The position numbers and the translations under genes are program-made. From Anaeramoeba flamelloides (Eukaryota; Metamonada; Anaeramoebidae): DNA of 64,000 nt. A model generated the notes under the pieces. It searched no databases and was not told where the DNA came from. It was given only the letters and a program-made list of their open reading frames with translations. Positions 24,125 through 37,600 of the stretch are shown here, piece by piece. Every line of letters begins with the position of its first letter. Position 1 is the stretch's first letter. The stretch spans positions 11,119,001-11,183,000 of the forward strand of contig JANTQA010000036.1 of NCBI GenBank assembly GCA_027625915.1, given 5' to 3'.

Positions 24125-25117
24125 AAACAAAAACAAAAACAAAAACAAAAACACCACCACCACCAACAACAACAACAACAACAAGAATAATCAAAAATAT
24201 ATCAAAAGTTATACTTTATTAATATTTGATTCTTTTGAATCTAATGTTGGTAATGTAGAATTTATTTTCAATGAAAACTATTTCACTATAAATTATCAGA
24301 ACTCTTATTTAAATAGATCTTACAATTATTATTTAAAATTTCTCTCTTCTCGTAAAGATCCACTATTTGGTAGATTTCACATTGATGAATATTTATTTTT
24401 AAATATTAGATTTTTCAATATTGAACAAAAAAAAATTGTTTTATCAAATTTGCAAAAATATAAATTTACATTAAATAAAATGTCAAATATTGATCCTGTA
24501 AAACCAATTGAATTCCAATGTAAATTAATTACTAATCATGATATTTATAAGGCAATTTTTAAAATTAAATATGATTATTTTATGATTATTACTTCATTGG
24601 AAACTATTTACTGTGAATATTCTCCGAAAAGTTATCTCCGAATCAATTATAATAAAAAGCAAAAAAATAAATTAAAAATTAAATATCATTTTGGAAATGG
24701 GCTAATGGTTGAATTATTGTTTGAAAATTTAATTCGAGGACAAAAATTTATTAATATTATTCAAGATTATAATTTTAGATTCTTTTCTCAGACTATAGGG
24801 GAGGAATACCAAAAATTTAAAGGTAAAATAGATAATTTAACACAGCCATCAACAATATATTTAGGAAAATACTCTTTAATTGCATTGACTACAATTCCGA
24901 AATTTGAAAAGAAAACAAATACAAATAATTCGAAAAAAATTAACAATTTTAACAAAAAATACATAAAAGAAATCAATAACCAATTCATTTCTCCTATAAG
25001 AATAGATAAATTTTATATAAAGGAATGTAATTGTATTATTTTACCTAACAACAGCAGCAGCAGCAGCAAAAACAACAAAAACAACAATAAAAACAACAAA
25101 AACAACAACAAAAACAA

Positions 25118-25156
<39 letters not shown>

Positions 25157-25538
25157 AAACAAGAAAAGTAATAATAATATTCAAAATAATAATATTCAAA
25201 ATAATAATATTATAATTAAGAATAAAACCAATATCAAAAACGATAATCATAAAAGTAACAAGAGCAAAAGCAAGAACAACGCTAACAATATCTCTTTAAA
25301 TCATAAAATCCAAATCCAATTCTCTGAATCTACAAATATAAAGATTGAATTCAATAAATTAAAAAAAGTTAGTCAATTCTTAACATCTTTTGAACAACAA
25401 ATATTTAATAAATTTGGGATTTTCTATTGGAATTCAGCCATCCAATTCCAAGTTTCAACTTTTGATTTTTTTCAAATCATAATATTAAATAACCATTTCC
25501 AATTTAAAAAAAATTCTATTTTTAAAATTATTTTATAA
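21410..25538 (+). CDS. Giant CH-domain protein with tandem PH-like modules (N-terminal part)
   Basis: Exon 1 is 21410-21552 and exon 2 is 21692-25538, with a 139-bp GT-AG intron; phases match (CA plus C makes His). The product is about 1329 aa to the first stop. Residues 8-95 form a calponin-homology domain, which usually binds actin or microtubules: LLWIQNKLQL at the start, LSKNLTVPEEYLFS near the middle, and LLSKIMNYFRKIE as the last helix. Residues 100-165 are a Lys/Glu repeat. Beyond that come several weakly similar beta-rich modules of about 100 residues that end in a helix (for example INIFQGCLICNSFLTFRSL), resembling PH-like domains, separated by Asn- and Lys-rich linkers near residues 836-880 and 1166-1250. 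The last module is cut mid-way and continues in another frame. CH is fairly sure; PH-like is inferred. Confidence 0.8.
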
Positions 25539-27417
25539 TGGAATAATTTTGATTGGAAAAAAAAAATCACCCCAAAAAAATACAATTCATTTCAATAATA
25601 TCTTTATAAAAATTTTAGAATTAAATGTCGAAAAAAGTGAAATTAGAAATGATGTAATTAGATTAATTATTCATTCTTCATCAACAAATCAAAAATTTCA
25701 AAAAAAGAAGGGTTTTATTTTGAAATACATTTCTTTTAAAAATGATATTAATAGAAAGTTATTTTTATCCAAATTGAATTATTATCAAAATAATTTACAA
25801 TTAAACAAATCTAATTCTAATAAAACTTTAGATAATAATCAGAATAAATTTGGGCAAAAAAAAAATAATAATAAAAAATTCACAGATGGACAACTAAAGA
25901 AAAAAGAAAAGATGGGGTTAAAAAATGTGAAAAGGTATAATTCGTCGATGGGTAATATTGAGCATTCGACTCGCAAATTATTTTTACATCCCAATTCGTC
26001 TATTAAATCATTTTCTAATACGTTTTTGGATTATGACAAATGCAGTGGTGGTAATAATGTTGATAATGGCGATTTTAATAATAATGACGACGATGATGAT
26101 GATGATGACAACAGTTACCGCAATGATTCCTTATCAGAATCAAGTGAAAATTATTCCGAAATTCATATAAATTTAAAAGATAAAGGTAACCACTTTAGGA
26201 TACATTTTTTAAATACAAAATTAGAAAAGATCGATTCTGGCAATTTACAATTCGATTTTAAAGGGGGGAACATTATTATTAATAGAAAAATAAATTCAGA
26301 TAAAAATTGTGTTTTATCTCAAATAAATAAAATTTTAATTATCCGGGACCAAAGTAAAAACAAAAATCAACATAAAATTGCAATCTTTGAAACTTTTGAT
26401 TCAAATTCTTTTATTTTTTCTGTCGTTTCTAACCAACGAAGAAAAGAATTAATTAGAGCTTTTAAAGAATTAAAAAAAAATTTTGGTAACAACAATAAGA
26501 TGAATAAGAATAACACTCAAAATAAGAATTTGAATACGGATAATAAGTTGAATTTTGATAAGAATTTGAATGACAATATAAAAATAAATGAGACACAGAA
26601 TCAGAATCAAAATTCAAATCAGAATCAAGTGAATGGTAATGTGTACAGGAATGGAACTGATATGAATACGAAAACGAAAACGAAACTGAAAATGATTGAG
26701 AATGAGAATAATTCTCAAATTAATAAAATTTCAAAAAAAAAATTCAAAGTATTCTTTTTAACCTTATCTGGTATTGCACATTCATCGGGAGAGATTGAAA
26801 TATTTTCAAAACAAAAAATAATTCGATTTAAAATTAATTCATCGATTAGTCTTAATGAAAAAAATTTCAATCAAAAATTCATGCAAAAAATTGTAGATCT
26901 GAATTTATCAATAAATCAAATTAATATCAGTAAACATAAAAAACAACATTCAATTTTAAAAATTTCTATAATCGATCTCAAAAATGGACAAGATAATTTC
27001 TTACTATGTAAATTAAAATCTAGAGAGGAGCGATTTGATTTAGCAATATTATTAGATCATTTAAAATTACAATCAGAATTAAAAAAAAAAAAAATTCAAA
27101 AATTAAAGCATAAAAACGAAAAAAAATTTCAAGTTTTATTATTAAATTATCAAAATGAAAACCCAGAACAATTGACAATTATAATTCAAAATTACTCATG
27201 CCTTTTGCAATATTTAAATGGCCTTAAAAAAAGATTTTATTTGTTTAAAGAAGATTTAATCAAAATTGACACAAATTTCAAAGAAATTGTAAATATACAA
27301 TTATTTAATCATCAAAATTATCGTTTCAAATTGGAAAATGATTTGGTTGCTTTCTATTTTTCAGAAATATTAGAATCGATTAAATTATCTAATTACCAAG
27401 TTATTGAAAAAAAATAA
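25483..27417 (+). CDS. Continuation of the CH/PH-like protein in the next frame
   Basis: About 622 codons follow in frame +1 relative to the first part, with no ATG at the head. This frame is open from 25483, and the first frame is open to 25535, so the shift must lie between them; an A8 run at 25506-25513 is the natural site. The part contains at least three more copies of the same module, such as FKVFFLTLSGIAHSSGEIEI...ILKISI...ERFDLAILLDHL and FRIHFLNTKLEKIDSGNLQF...RRKELIRAFKELK, and an Asp-rich run near 26085-26110. The split module points to one gene of about 1950 aa. The break could be a sequencing error in the run, a real mutation or programmed shifting. I found no GT-AG pair in correct phase. 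Confidence 0.75.
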
Positions 27418-30118
27418 TCATAAAATTATTAGCACATTTTTTTTGGAAATAATATTTGTGTAAAATATATCTAAACTAAACCCCATTCCAAAAAATCAGG
27501 GCACATACCCAGAATAAAAAATAGGCAAAAAAAAAACTCAATTTATTCTATTTTTCCTAATATAATATTAAACCAGGTTTAAGTTACTCAGTATTTATGA
27601 TTTTTATATGGAATGCTTTTTAATCCAAATAAAATAAGAAAAAAATATAAAACTGGAAAAAATAAAAATTTGCTGTGTCCAAAATGACGAAACGAGCCTC
27701 AACAAAAAATGTATTGGTAAATTTGTTGGAAATTTCACCAACAATTATTGATCGATCAAATGATTAAATACCATCAATTAATTATATGTGATTTTTCTAT
27801 TGAAAAAAACTATGCACTAACCTTCTATCAGCCATCGAAAAAAAAATTGATCGATCTAAGGAAATAGATTACATAACTGGAAAAAAAGGAAATGAAAACA
27901 AAAGAGAAAAAAAATGAGAAAAAAAATGAAAAACTAGTAAAATCAAAATTATTTACAAATCGGATGTAAAGTGTGTAATGGTGTTCTTTCAACTGTTGAG
28001 ATGTGTCCAAATTTTTGGAATTTGGTTTATATTTCAAAAATTATAACTCACCTGAAATAATAAATTGAAAAAACAATATTTATTATTTTGTATTTAATTA
28101 CGAATAATTATTAAATCTTATTAATAATTCTCTTTTTAATTATTAGATACACACAAAACACTGATAGGTTAATTATTATAAACATATATCCCAAAAAAAA
28201 AAAAAAATATCATTCAACAGCAGCCACATAACTATCTTTATTGTTTTGGTTTGGAAATAATTACTTTTTTATGATTTGAGTTTAGCCTGGAAGAACGAGA
28301 AATATGAGATTGTTTGAAGTGATATAAGATGATATTGAGGAGTTCAAATAACGATGACTGATATCAATTTATCCCTAGAACAATGTCATTATTTTGAGTA
28401 TGGAAGGGGATTCAAAAAGAGGAATTATAAAAGGGTTTTTTTTTCAAACTTAAGGAACAATATGGGATTGATATGTATTTTTGGAACATAGGATCTAATT
28501 CGGTACAATTAATAACCTAAAGCAAAATAAAACCAAATAAAAGAACAAACAAATAATTTGTTATTTTTTAATGAAACTTTGAAAAACTGCTCTTCAAAGC
28601 TTCTTTTTCTATGAATGGAACGATTGAAAACAATGAAGTTAAATGTTGAATTGGTTCATCCATTCGAAATCAAAACTTGGTTTTAATTTCCCTATAGACA
28701 GAAATGATATTCAAACTTTTCAATTGGTTCTATTTCTTTTTTTTATTCCCCACCCCATTTTGTTAAGAAATACCCAATAATGGTCAAATATAATAATCTG
28801 TATATACTAATGGTTTTTAATAAGGCATATTTTTGGGCATTCCTGGAAAATTAACTTAATTTAACCCACTTAAAAAAAAATGTTTTTTTGTTGTTTTTCT
28901 TAAATTTGTAATTTTCTTTTTTTCTATTTTTTGAAATTCTTTAAAAATGGTTTCTTTTCTCTTTTATATCCGAAAAAAGAGACCAATTTTTTATTTATTT
29001 GGTAAATGAGATTGGTTTTCAATCAACACTAAAAACATTGTTTGTCTTTAGAAATAGTTTTTTTAAACAAAGAAATCGAGTTTACTCGATTTTCAACATT
29101 GATCGAAACAATGAATGACACTTTTTTCGATTTCTATTTGAAAAAATAATTTAGTTAACTGGAGTCAAACTATTTGTTTCCAATTTCATAAATCCTTGAG
29201 ATGAGAGATCTTTTGGGGTTTATGAGATTAATAATGTCACAAAAAATTGTTAAACGCTTCTGAAATAATTTTAAATAACATTTTTAAAGGTAAATTTATT
29301 AGTTAAAATGTTTCCTATTTAGTTCAAATTCGAGTAAAATATGGAAAAACAAAAAAAAGACAAATTTTAACTAATAAAACAATCGTTTCCTAAAATCTTT
29401 TCACATCAACTATTGTACTATCTAAAATTTTTTTGAGGGCTCTAGTCTCTTTCTTATCTAAAGTTATCCAAAATTATTTACTTACAATTTCACAAATAAA
29501 ATGTTTTTAGTTTTTAAAAAAAATAAATAGCACCATTATAACCTACTTATCCTATGTTATAAAAATATTTTTTTTCTTAGTGACAAAAGCCTGAAATCAA
29601 AAAAACACAAGATATGAAATCAAAAACCGAAAAAAAAAAATGAATCATAATTTTCTAAATAAGCAGTAAGGCATTTTTTATTATTGAACTCTCATTGAAA
29701 AAAAGGTTGAAAAGAAGATTTTTTATTGGTAAATATATCATGAATTTGATAAAGGTAATTACCTAGTCTCAATTTTCTTCATGTAGATTTTAATATTCAG
29801 AAGATTTTTTTTTTTTTCCACATGATCTTTTACAAAAAAAAGCTATCAAAAGAAAAATTGTAAAGAAAACCTAAAACAAAGAAAAAAAAAAAAGAAAAAT
29901 AAAAAAAAAAAAATAAAATTAGAAAAAATGATTTTGATCTTAAAATTATAAATTTATTTAGATAAGAATCTGGGACAAAACCTGCAAAAAGCCTTCCAAT
30001 AGCATTATAAAGTACGTCAATATTTTTGTAAAAATTGTTTTGATGTAAATTAAATTCAAACTTAAAAAAGTAAAAATTAGAAAGATAAGAATAAATAAAA
30101 ATAAAACAAATTTATCAT
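27418..30118. other. Convergent intergenic region
   Basis: Lies between the convergent 3' ends of the CH gene and the RCC1-BTB gene. It holds the DNA-element copy D at 27478-28029. The remaining 2 kb (28030-30118) is AT-rich with no ORF, RNA gene or repeat that I can recognise. Confidence 0.5.
27478..28029 (-). mobile_element. ~550-bp nonautonomous DNA element, copy D
   Basis: Ends AACCCCATTCCAAAAAATCA and TGTCCAAATTTTTGGAATTT are inverted repeats. The first 150 bp are the reverse complement of the right part of copy A (an AAATAGG.AAAAAAAAACTCAATTTATT segment). It includes the TTGATCGATCAAATGA block and the AAACGAGCC block. It sits just 60 bp past the stop codon of the CH gene, probably in or near its 3' UTR. 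Confidence 0.7.
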
Positions 30119-33100
30119 TTAATCTTTAATTTGTTTTAATTCTTTTTCTAATCCACAATATTTATCTAATCTATAATAATCGATGGCATCTTCAAGTTCT
30201 TCAGCAATTAATTGAGGATCATCATCTGCCGTCAATTCAATTGTTTGTGTATATAAAAATTTGATTAAAATTTCGAGACTTTCCATGGATTTGCCAGAAT
30301 AATCTTTCACCTTGTTGGTTTCTTCTGTAACATTTTGAAACATTTCTCTAAATAGGCCACTTCTTACTATTAAGATAAATTTGTGTACAGGGATTTCAAC
30401 ATCTTCTTCATCCTCTTCATCCTCGTCATATGTTGTGATAATGGAAAAATCTTTTGAGTCTTCGTCATAAAATAATTTTCTTAAGTCCTCTTCGAATTTT
30501 CTTTTTGGAAATTCAGAAATGCCAAGTTGGTCAGATATTTTGTTAATTTCAGAGGAAATTGAATGGTGGCCATAAATTCTGTTTAAAAATGCCTGAATCG
30601 ATTTTTCTTCATAATTTTCTTCAAGAAATGTTTTTAATACTTGGGGTTGCTTCCCTGTTCTGAATTTGAGAATACTTTTGTGACACTTAATCCCAGAGAT
30701 ATCAAAATCAGAAAATTCTCCGCTTTCTAAAATTTTTAAAAATTCTTCTTGAATATTATTATTTATGGCATTATAAACAAGCGAATCACAATTACCACAA
30801 AAGATTTTTGTTTCAAAGCAATAATTAAAATTTGGTATTGATATTTTCTCAGGAGTGTTTTTTGGAGTAGTACTTCCATTTCCCAATTGTCCTTTTATTT
30901 AATTAGTAAAATATATGGATATTTAGATATAATAATATAAGTGAGTATAACTGGAATGAGAACTTGATAAACTTTTCAACACACTATCATCACATTGTTG
31001 AATATATAGTAATATTAATTTACAATTTTTGTTTTTTCATTAACAATATTTATATCTCAAGAATCCTCTCTTTTGAAATTTACACCTTAATTTTGACAAT
31101 TTTTAATTTGTAAAAAATTTTGATCTTAATACACATGCATAAAATGGATGTCTCTATTTTTTTTATTGTTTTTGGATGCATTTTTAAGGGTTAAGTATTG
31201 AAGAAAAACACTTAATATGCTTAAAGAGGGAATTTTGAAGTGACTAAATTTGTGTCTTCTAATTCAAAGTATTTTTTTTTTTTTTTTTTTTTTGATCAGT
31301 TAGAAAAGAATAAACATGATTTCTCAATTTTTAGAGTTTTTTTGATAAAAAATAATTTTTTCGAACTAATCAATTCAAATAATACACGCAACAGTATTTT
31401 TAAAAACTCAATTCATAAAATATGATTCTATTGTAGTTTTGACCCATAATCTTATCAAAAAATTATTTACAAATTTTTGGGATCAGAATCAATTTTTAGA
31501 TCAATATCATTTTTTCTTTTCTTTTTTTGAAAAATTTTTTTCATTTCGCTAAATTCTTGTTTTTCTTTTTTTTTCTTTTTAATTTCTATTTCTGAATTTT
31601 TTCTTTTTTTTTTTAGATTTTTTTCTTTTTGCAAAAGATCCAGTTTAGAAAAAAAAAAGATCTTGGAAAAGACAAATAATCATTCAGAAAATTGAGACAA
31701 AGTAATGTCCTTGATCAAATGGAAATAATTATTTGCAAAAAATCTTCTTGTTAACTTTTTTTCATTGGAAGTTCAGTACTAAAAAATTCATAATGTTCAT
31801 TTCAAAAATTGTCACTCACTTTTTTTTTAGGTTTTGATTTGATTTTTTTTAATTTTTAAAATATCAGGCTTTTATAAGTTTAGAATGATTTAAAGTGAAT
31901 TATAAATAAGATTTAATTATTAGTTACTCTTGAATACTAAAGGAATATATTTTTTTTTAAATTTATTATTTCAGGTTAGTTATACTTTTTGAAAGGGAGT
32001 TTAATTTGAGACTCAGCTTAAAAAAATGTCATAAAAATGGAACAATAGTTGAAAGTTGGACAAATTTTTTTTTTCTAGTTAAATATTAAGCCAATAAATT
32101 TCTATTTTTGTCAAATAATTTTTTTGTGATGGTATCAAAATTAAAAACAGGCGTTAGAGACATAAAAAATACTTTAATTTCATTTTTTTTAGAATGGTTA
32201 ATTTAAAAATTACTTTTCACTCTAATTATTTGATTAGAATACTAATAATTTGAAAAATAAATTTCTCAAAAACAAAAATCTGATATTTTTCTTTTTCATT
32301 TTTAAGTTTCAAAATAAGTGTGTTCGGGTTTATGGATCTATTTTTTTTTTTTGGAATTTTTTGATTTATAATACTGACGAAAAATGCCTTTTTGATCTAA
32401 ATTTGAGAATTTATTCATTAAGGACTACGTTCACACTCTTGAGTAGGTTGAGTTATTGTGCTATTTCACTTTCACTTCCCAAAAAGAATTTTCAATCTGA
32501 AGAAATAGGACAAAAAAAATGATAAAAAAACATTTTTTGTCATCTTTACCTTTTCACGCATACATTTTTTCTTTCTTTTTCAATGAAAAGGAAAATAGAA
32601 AATAACAAAAAAATAATTGCAAAAAAATGGCTTTTGGGGATTTTCAAGTGCATTTAAAATTTGAGAACATTTCAGACTTGAAAAGGCAAATGTGAAAAAT
32701 ATGTAGAACAGCCAGTGGAATTAGTGTGAGTTCAACAAATTGAAATGGAAATTCTTAAATATTAAAATCAAATTTTGGCATGATCTAACAAGGTAAAAAT
32801 TGTGAAAATTGTTGAAATTGTGAAAATTTCTCATTTTTTCTCAAAGAAATTCTCCTTGGGTAAATATTACTGAGATTACAAAACTCTTTCATAGGTTTTT
32901 TTATACATTATTTCGCTGTTTTCACCTAAAAACGTCGTCCTTAACACCCCCCTTCATAATTTTAATGAGATTAGATCAAAATTCTTGGAGACAATTTCGT
33001 GAATTGACAACGTAGTTCTTAAAGGATCATGTTTTTGGCAAGATCTGTTTGAAATTGGGAAGAAAGAGTTTCTTTTCCAAAAAGTGTGCCTTTACACAAA

Positions 33101-34625
33101 CGAAGGGTAAATATGAAATTATTAGTATTTGAATTATAAACGGGAACAATTTTCACTTCATTTTCCAAGATTTTCCTTTTTCAAAAAGAGATCGCAACCA
33201 CGATCTCCAACTTAGCTCTTTGAAAACTCTTTTTATCTAAGACAAATATAGAAAATAAATTGAAAATTTTTTCCCAGATATTATTCAAATACCAGTCGTT
33301 AATTTCCTTAAGGGTTAAAGTTAAAAACACAGATTATTTACACCACACTAGAACACGATATTTAAGAGAACGAATTGTTTTTTTTTTTGATAAGCAAACA
33401 AAGTAAAACAATTAAAAAAAGTTTTCTTTTTTTTTTGAAGGTTTTTTTATCCAAAACTTCATTCTGATGAACTTTTCAAAGGTCAAAACCAAACGCGAAT
33501 GAGTAAAATTTAATTTTGAGAAGAGTCAATTTGTAAAACAAAAACAAAAGCTCTCAAGAATTTTCTTTTACTTTTTAAATCTTGAAAGTTCTTCAAAATA
33601 GCTTTATTACCCCCAACAAAGTGAGAAAAAAAAAAAAAAAAAAAAAAAAATTCATTGCAATTACCATCACCATTTGTCCCCCAACTATATAAATCAAATT
33701 TGTTGTTGTCTTCAACTAAAGCAAGGCTATGAGCGTATCCAGAATTTATTTCAATCACCTTTTTGTTTTTCAGATTGGGAATTATTTTGAATGTCTTTGT
33801 TTGATAGCCTACCCCAGAAGATTGAGCAGATCCACACCCATATAGTGTACCGTCCTTAAGAAGAAGGGTTGAGTGGGTGTTTCCGCAGCCAATATCTTTT
33901 ATTTCGTCTGCATTGAAATCTGGAACAATTGTGGGTGTGTTGGTTTGATTTTGGTTGTTTACTCCTAATTGTCCTTGTGCATTTTTGCCATAGGCATAAA
34001 GTTTATTTTTAGAGGTAGCTATGAAAATAAATTCAGAATGCACACCACCCCAAATACGCTCAACAGTCCCACACTCCTTTGTTTTGTTTGCGTCCATCAG
34101 TTTGTAAATTAATTTTTGTTGATCTAAAAAGGTCGTAGTACTTGCACCAATTGGAAGGCCCATTGCGTATAGGATCCCTTCAGAAGAAACAAAAAAGTTT
34201 TGGTAATTACCCGCAGCAATATCAACGATTTCAATATTGTTGTCTTTAAAGTATGTCAGTTCTTTTGGCTTGTTAATGGTATTTGTGTCCAATCCTATTT
34301 TTGGCTTGTTTTGTGATCCTGTGACATATAGGCGCCCTGTTTTTGACAAATACAACAGATGAGAAAAACCTGTGGCCAGTTTTCTGATTGGCTCAACCTC
34401 ATATTGAAATACTTTACCATTCTTTGGTTCCCTGCTCTTTCCTGTTTCATACACCTCGCCACCAACTGTTAAATAAGAGACTCGATATTCCGTAGATACA
34501 ATTTGAACTAGTTGAATGTCTTTTGGGAGAAAGTCACAAAGTGAAGGTCTGGAAATATTTCCATTTTTGTTTGGGTATTGTCTGGAGCTATTATAACCCC
34601 ACCCATACACTGTATTATTTTGCAT
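30119..34625 (-). CDS. RCC1-repeat protein with two BTB domains
   Basis: Two exons, 34625-33665 and 30891-30119, are joined by a 2773-bp GT-AG intron; phase 1 on both sides restores Gly. The product is 577 aa. Residues 1-350 form an RCC1-type seven-bladed propeller, with repeats starting YGWGYNSS, YVTGSQN, YAMGLP, YAYGKNAQGQLG, YGCGSAQ and YSWGTNGDG. The last blade spans the junction, reading GDG then QLGNGSTTPKNTPEKI, which is what proves that the exons belong together. Residues about 365-437 look like a degenerate BTB fold (HKSIL...VLKTFLE), and 467-577 a clear BTB domain (VHKFILIVRSGLFREMF, then a LIKFLYT helix). RCC1-BTB proteins often act as cullin-3 adaptors or in small-GTPase signalling; the exact role is unknown. 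Confidence 0.92.
30892..33664 (-). other. 2.8-kb intron of the RCC1-BTB gene
   Basis: Starts GTAATT at 33664 and ends TAAAAG at 30892 on the minus strand. It begins with a run of about 22 T just after the donor (seen as A at 33626-33650 on the plus strand). I see no nested gene, and no transposon with clear ends. Short frames at 31240-31425 and 32250-32522 are T-rich noise. Confidence 0.75.
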
Positions 34626-37600
34626 AAAAAATAATTAATCAAATTTCCAAAAAGAGGATTTAAGAAAAAAATGATTAGATACAGCATTTCACACAACAAA
34701 AATAGCACAAAAATTCTATTCACTTTTTTTACTTGATAACACTTTTGGTTTTTTGAAATTGTTCCAAATTTTGAAATGAATTCTAAGATAACATGCAACA
34801 ACTTTCAATTTATCTGTTTTTACAATTTCAAACTTTGAAAAACATCTCACTTAAACAACTTGTCACTTTTTGGTTTCTATAAAAAGAGTTTCAGGTTATT
34901 GAAAGTTAACAAATATTTTTCTATTCGATAACTTTCAAAAATTTCAATTAAATGCAAAATGTTATCTTTTGTTAATTAACATTTTTTTGACCTTTTTTGA
35001 GCTTATTAAAGTTTGTTTCAAGTATTTGAAATTTGACAAAATATGAAAGAATATCAGAGACTGAAATCTTGAAGACTGTCACTCGAAATGTTCCAAAAAG
35101 TCTTGAAATTTTTAGAATGGATTGTGCTATTCTTGTTGTGAACAAATATCTATCACGGGAACGGAAGAGAATGTTAAGTGTTTAGTCTCCATTTTTTGAG
35201 TTAATCTGAGAACACTTGTTTAATGGAGGAGTTCTTTTTCGATTTGTATTTTTCCACAAAAGGGGTAAAAAAAAAAGAATTTCTAACTCTAGCTGAAAAT
35301 ATTAATTAAGACTAAGGTCGTTTACTCTGGATTTTTTCCATACTCAAGAGATGACTTGAAATCAAAAAAGGGGTCTCTTGAACTAGGCCTTCTTTTGATT
35401 GACAAAATTCAATTAACAAAAAAAAATTTTTTCCAAGATCTCATTTACAAAAAATTACATTTTAAAAAAAAAAAATTCATAAAATTAATCCAAATAAAAA
35501 AAATTTCAAAAAAAAAGTTGAAAGAGGACTCTCGATTCCAAAAAATCAAATTACTATTTGTTGCAAAATAAATTGAACAAAATTTTCATTCAGCTTTCCA
35601 AAAACTGATTTTTATCATTGGTGTAACATTTCTTAATTTTTAATTCCTAAACCAGTTTATTATTCATTTCCCTTTTAGAGAATTCGAGAACTTTGATGAT
35701 ATCTTTTGATTCTTGAGATGTGATTTTTTGGAAAGTTGTATGATAATTTTGTTCAATTTATTTTAAAATTAACAGTATGAAAAAAAATCAATTGTATCTT
35801 TATTTAAAATTTCCAAAGGGTTAAATTTCTTCAATTTAAAACCAATTATTTTCTTCAAGTATACAATCAATTTAATTACATTTAATATGATTTTTGGTCA
35901 TGTGTCCAGCTCTAAATTTCACAAAGTAAGGATTTTGTAACATTCTTGAGATAAATCATATCTTAATTTGAGAAATGAAAAAAATGAAAAAAATTAATCT
36001 TGGATATCTCAATAATGTCAAAGAGAAACACTTCAAAACTAACATATTTACAATTATATACCCACACCATTCTAATTGGTTATTGAGTACGATCTTTTAA
36101 TTTTTTTTCTAAAAATGTTATCTTTTTTGATTATTGATTTTTGGAGATCGATCGTGCTTCTCATAGGTAGGTTGGTTTTTTGATTTGTATTAAAATGCTC
36201 ATTAAAATTCCAAAAAATTTTTAATCCACATCAGAAAATTATTTTTAAACATAATGAATCAACCCTTAAACATAACTTTTGAATTTTGATATTTTTCAAC
36301 AATTTCAAATAAATTCAACAAATATTATCTTTGGAGTAAATTGTTTTTTTTTTCCTTTTATATTTTTATTCCTAAAAAATCCTTCGAACTAATTCTGAAA
36401 ATTTAGAAAATTAAAAAATAATATCTGGAACTTTTCGACTGTGAGGCTGATAGTTTAAAAAATTCTTCAAAAAATTTATAATTATTCTGGTATTAAAAGG
36501 GAAATTTTTTTCATTTTTTATGGGACTGCCCATTCTATGGAAAAAATCGAAAAATTTGGATTAAGGAATTAATTCAAATAAATAAAAATAATAAACAATT
36601 AAAGAATAATATTCTTGATATTATTCGTAATAAAGACATATTATTTATTTTATCATTGGTTAATGATAAAGAAAATTATGACTCTTTATTAAAATTTCTA
36701 AACAAAAATTTAGAAATCAGGGCTGTAAGAGGAAACTAGTTTCCTCCCTTCAAAATAAAAAAAAAAAAGGGAATTTTTTTTCATATTTATTTTCATTTTC
36801 CATTTTTTTATTGTTAAGGTTTCAAAGAAATCAAATTTATAGGATTTCTATTTATTTGCTGGTCACATTTATAGACATATTGTTCTGATAGTAAACAAAA
36901 ATTCTAAATAAAAGGAAATTGAAAATTTCAAAAAATTAATAACAAACTTAAATTTTATCCCTTAAAAATTCAAATACTAGTATTAGGGTTGTACTATTCT
37001 CGTCATATTTTATTTGAATAACAATTTTAAAAATGACCAATATACTTCTGGGACTAGGTAATAAGTCCAAGCAAACTTTTTTAACAAATTTGTAATTTTA
37101 AAAATTTCCTAGAAGAATTGGAAAGATTCATCAAATAATTTGGAATATTTCAGTATAATTAAATGAATTGAAAATATTATAATGAATATGATTATATTGT
37201 AAATAATATTTGTGAAAAATAATAGTTAACCATGATATGGATTTTTCATAAAGAAAAATAAAATAATGTTTTAAATTTGATTAATTATTTTTTTAACTTT
37301 AAATGTATTTTTTTTTTTTTTTATTTTGAATATTTTATTTTAAATTAGCTTGTTTTGTTTTTAGTTATTTAAACAAATACTCAAACATCAATACCCAATT
37401 CAATATAACCTCTTGATTTATGTTCGGTATGATTTCAAAAGTTGAGAAAAAAAATGAAAAAACAATAAGGGTATAAAGAACTAATATCACAAACTCAACT
37501 CTTTTTCAGTCAAAGGGGCCCAGTTTTATTGATGAAATGGAATACATTCTATGAGTTTAATTCATTATTCTTCACAAACTAAAATTTTCAATTTTTAGAT

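Noticed and set aside
23973-24194. Valine-rich minus-strand frame
   Set aside because: Antisense image of the Asn-codon repeat in the CH gene. The same holds for 25041-25250.
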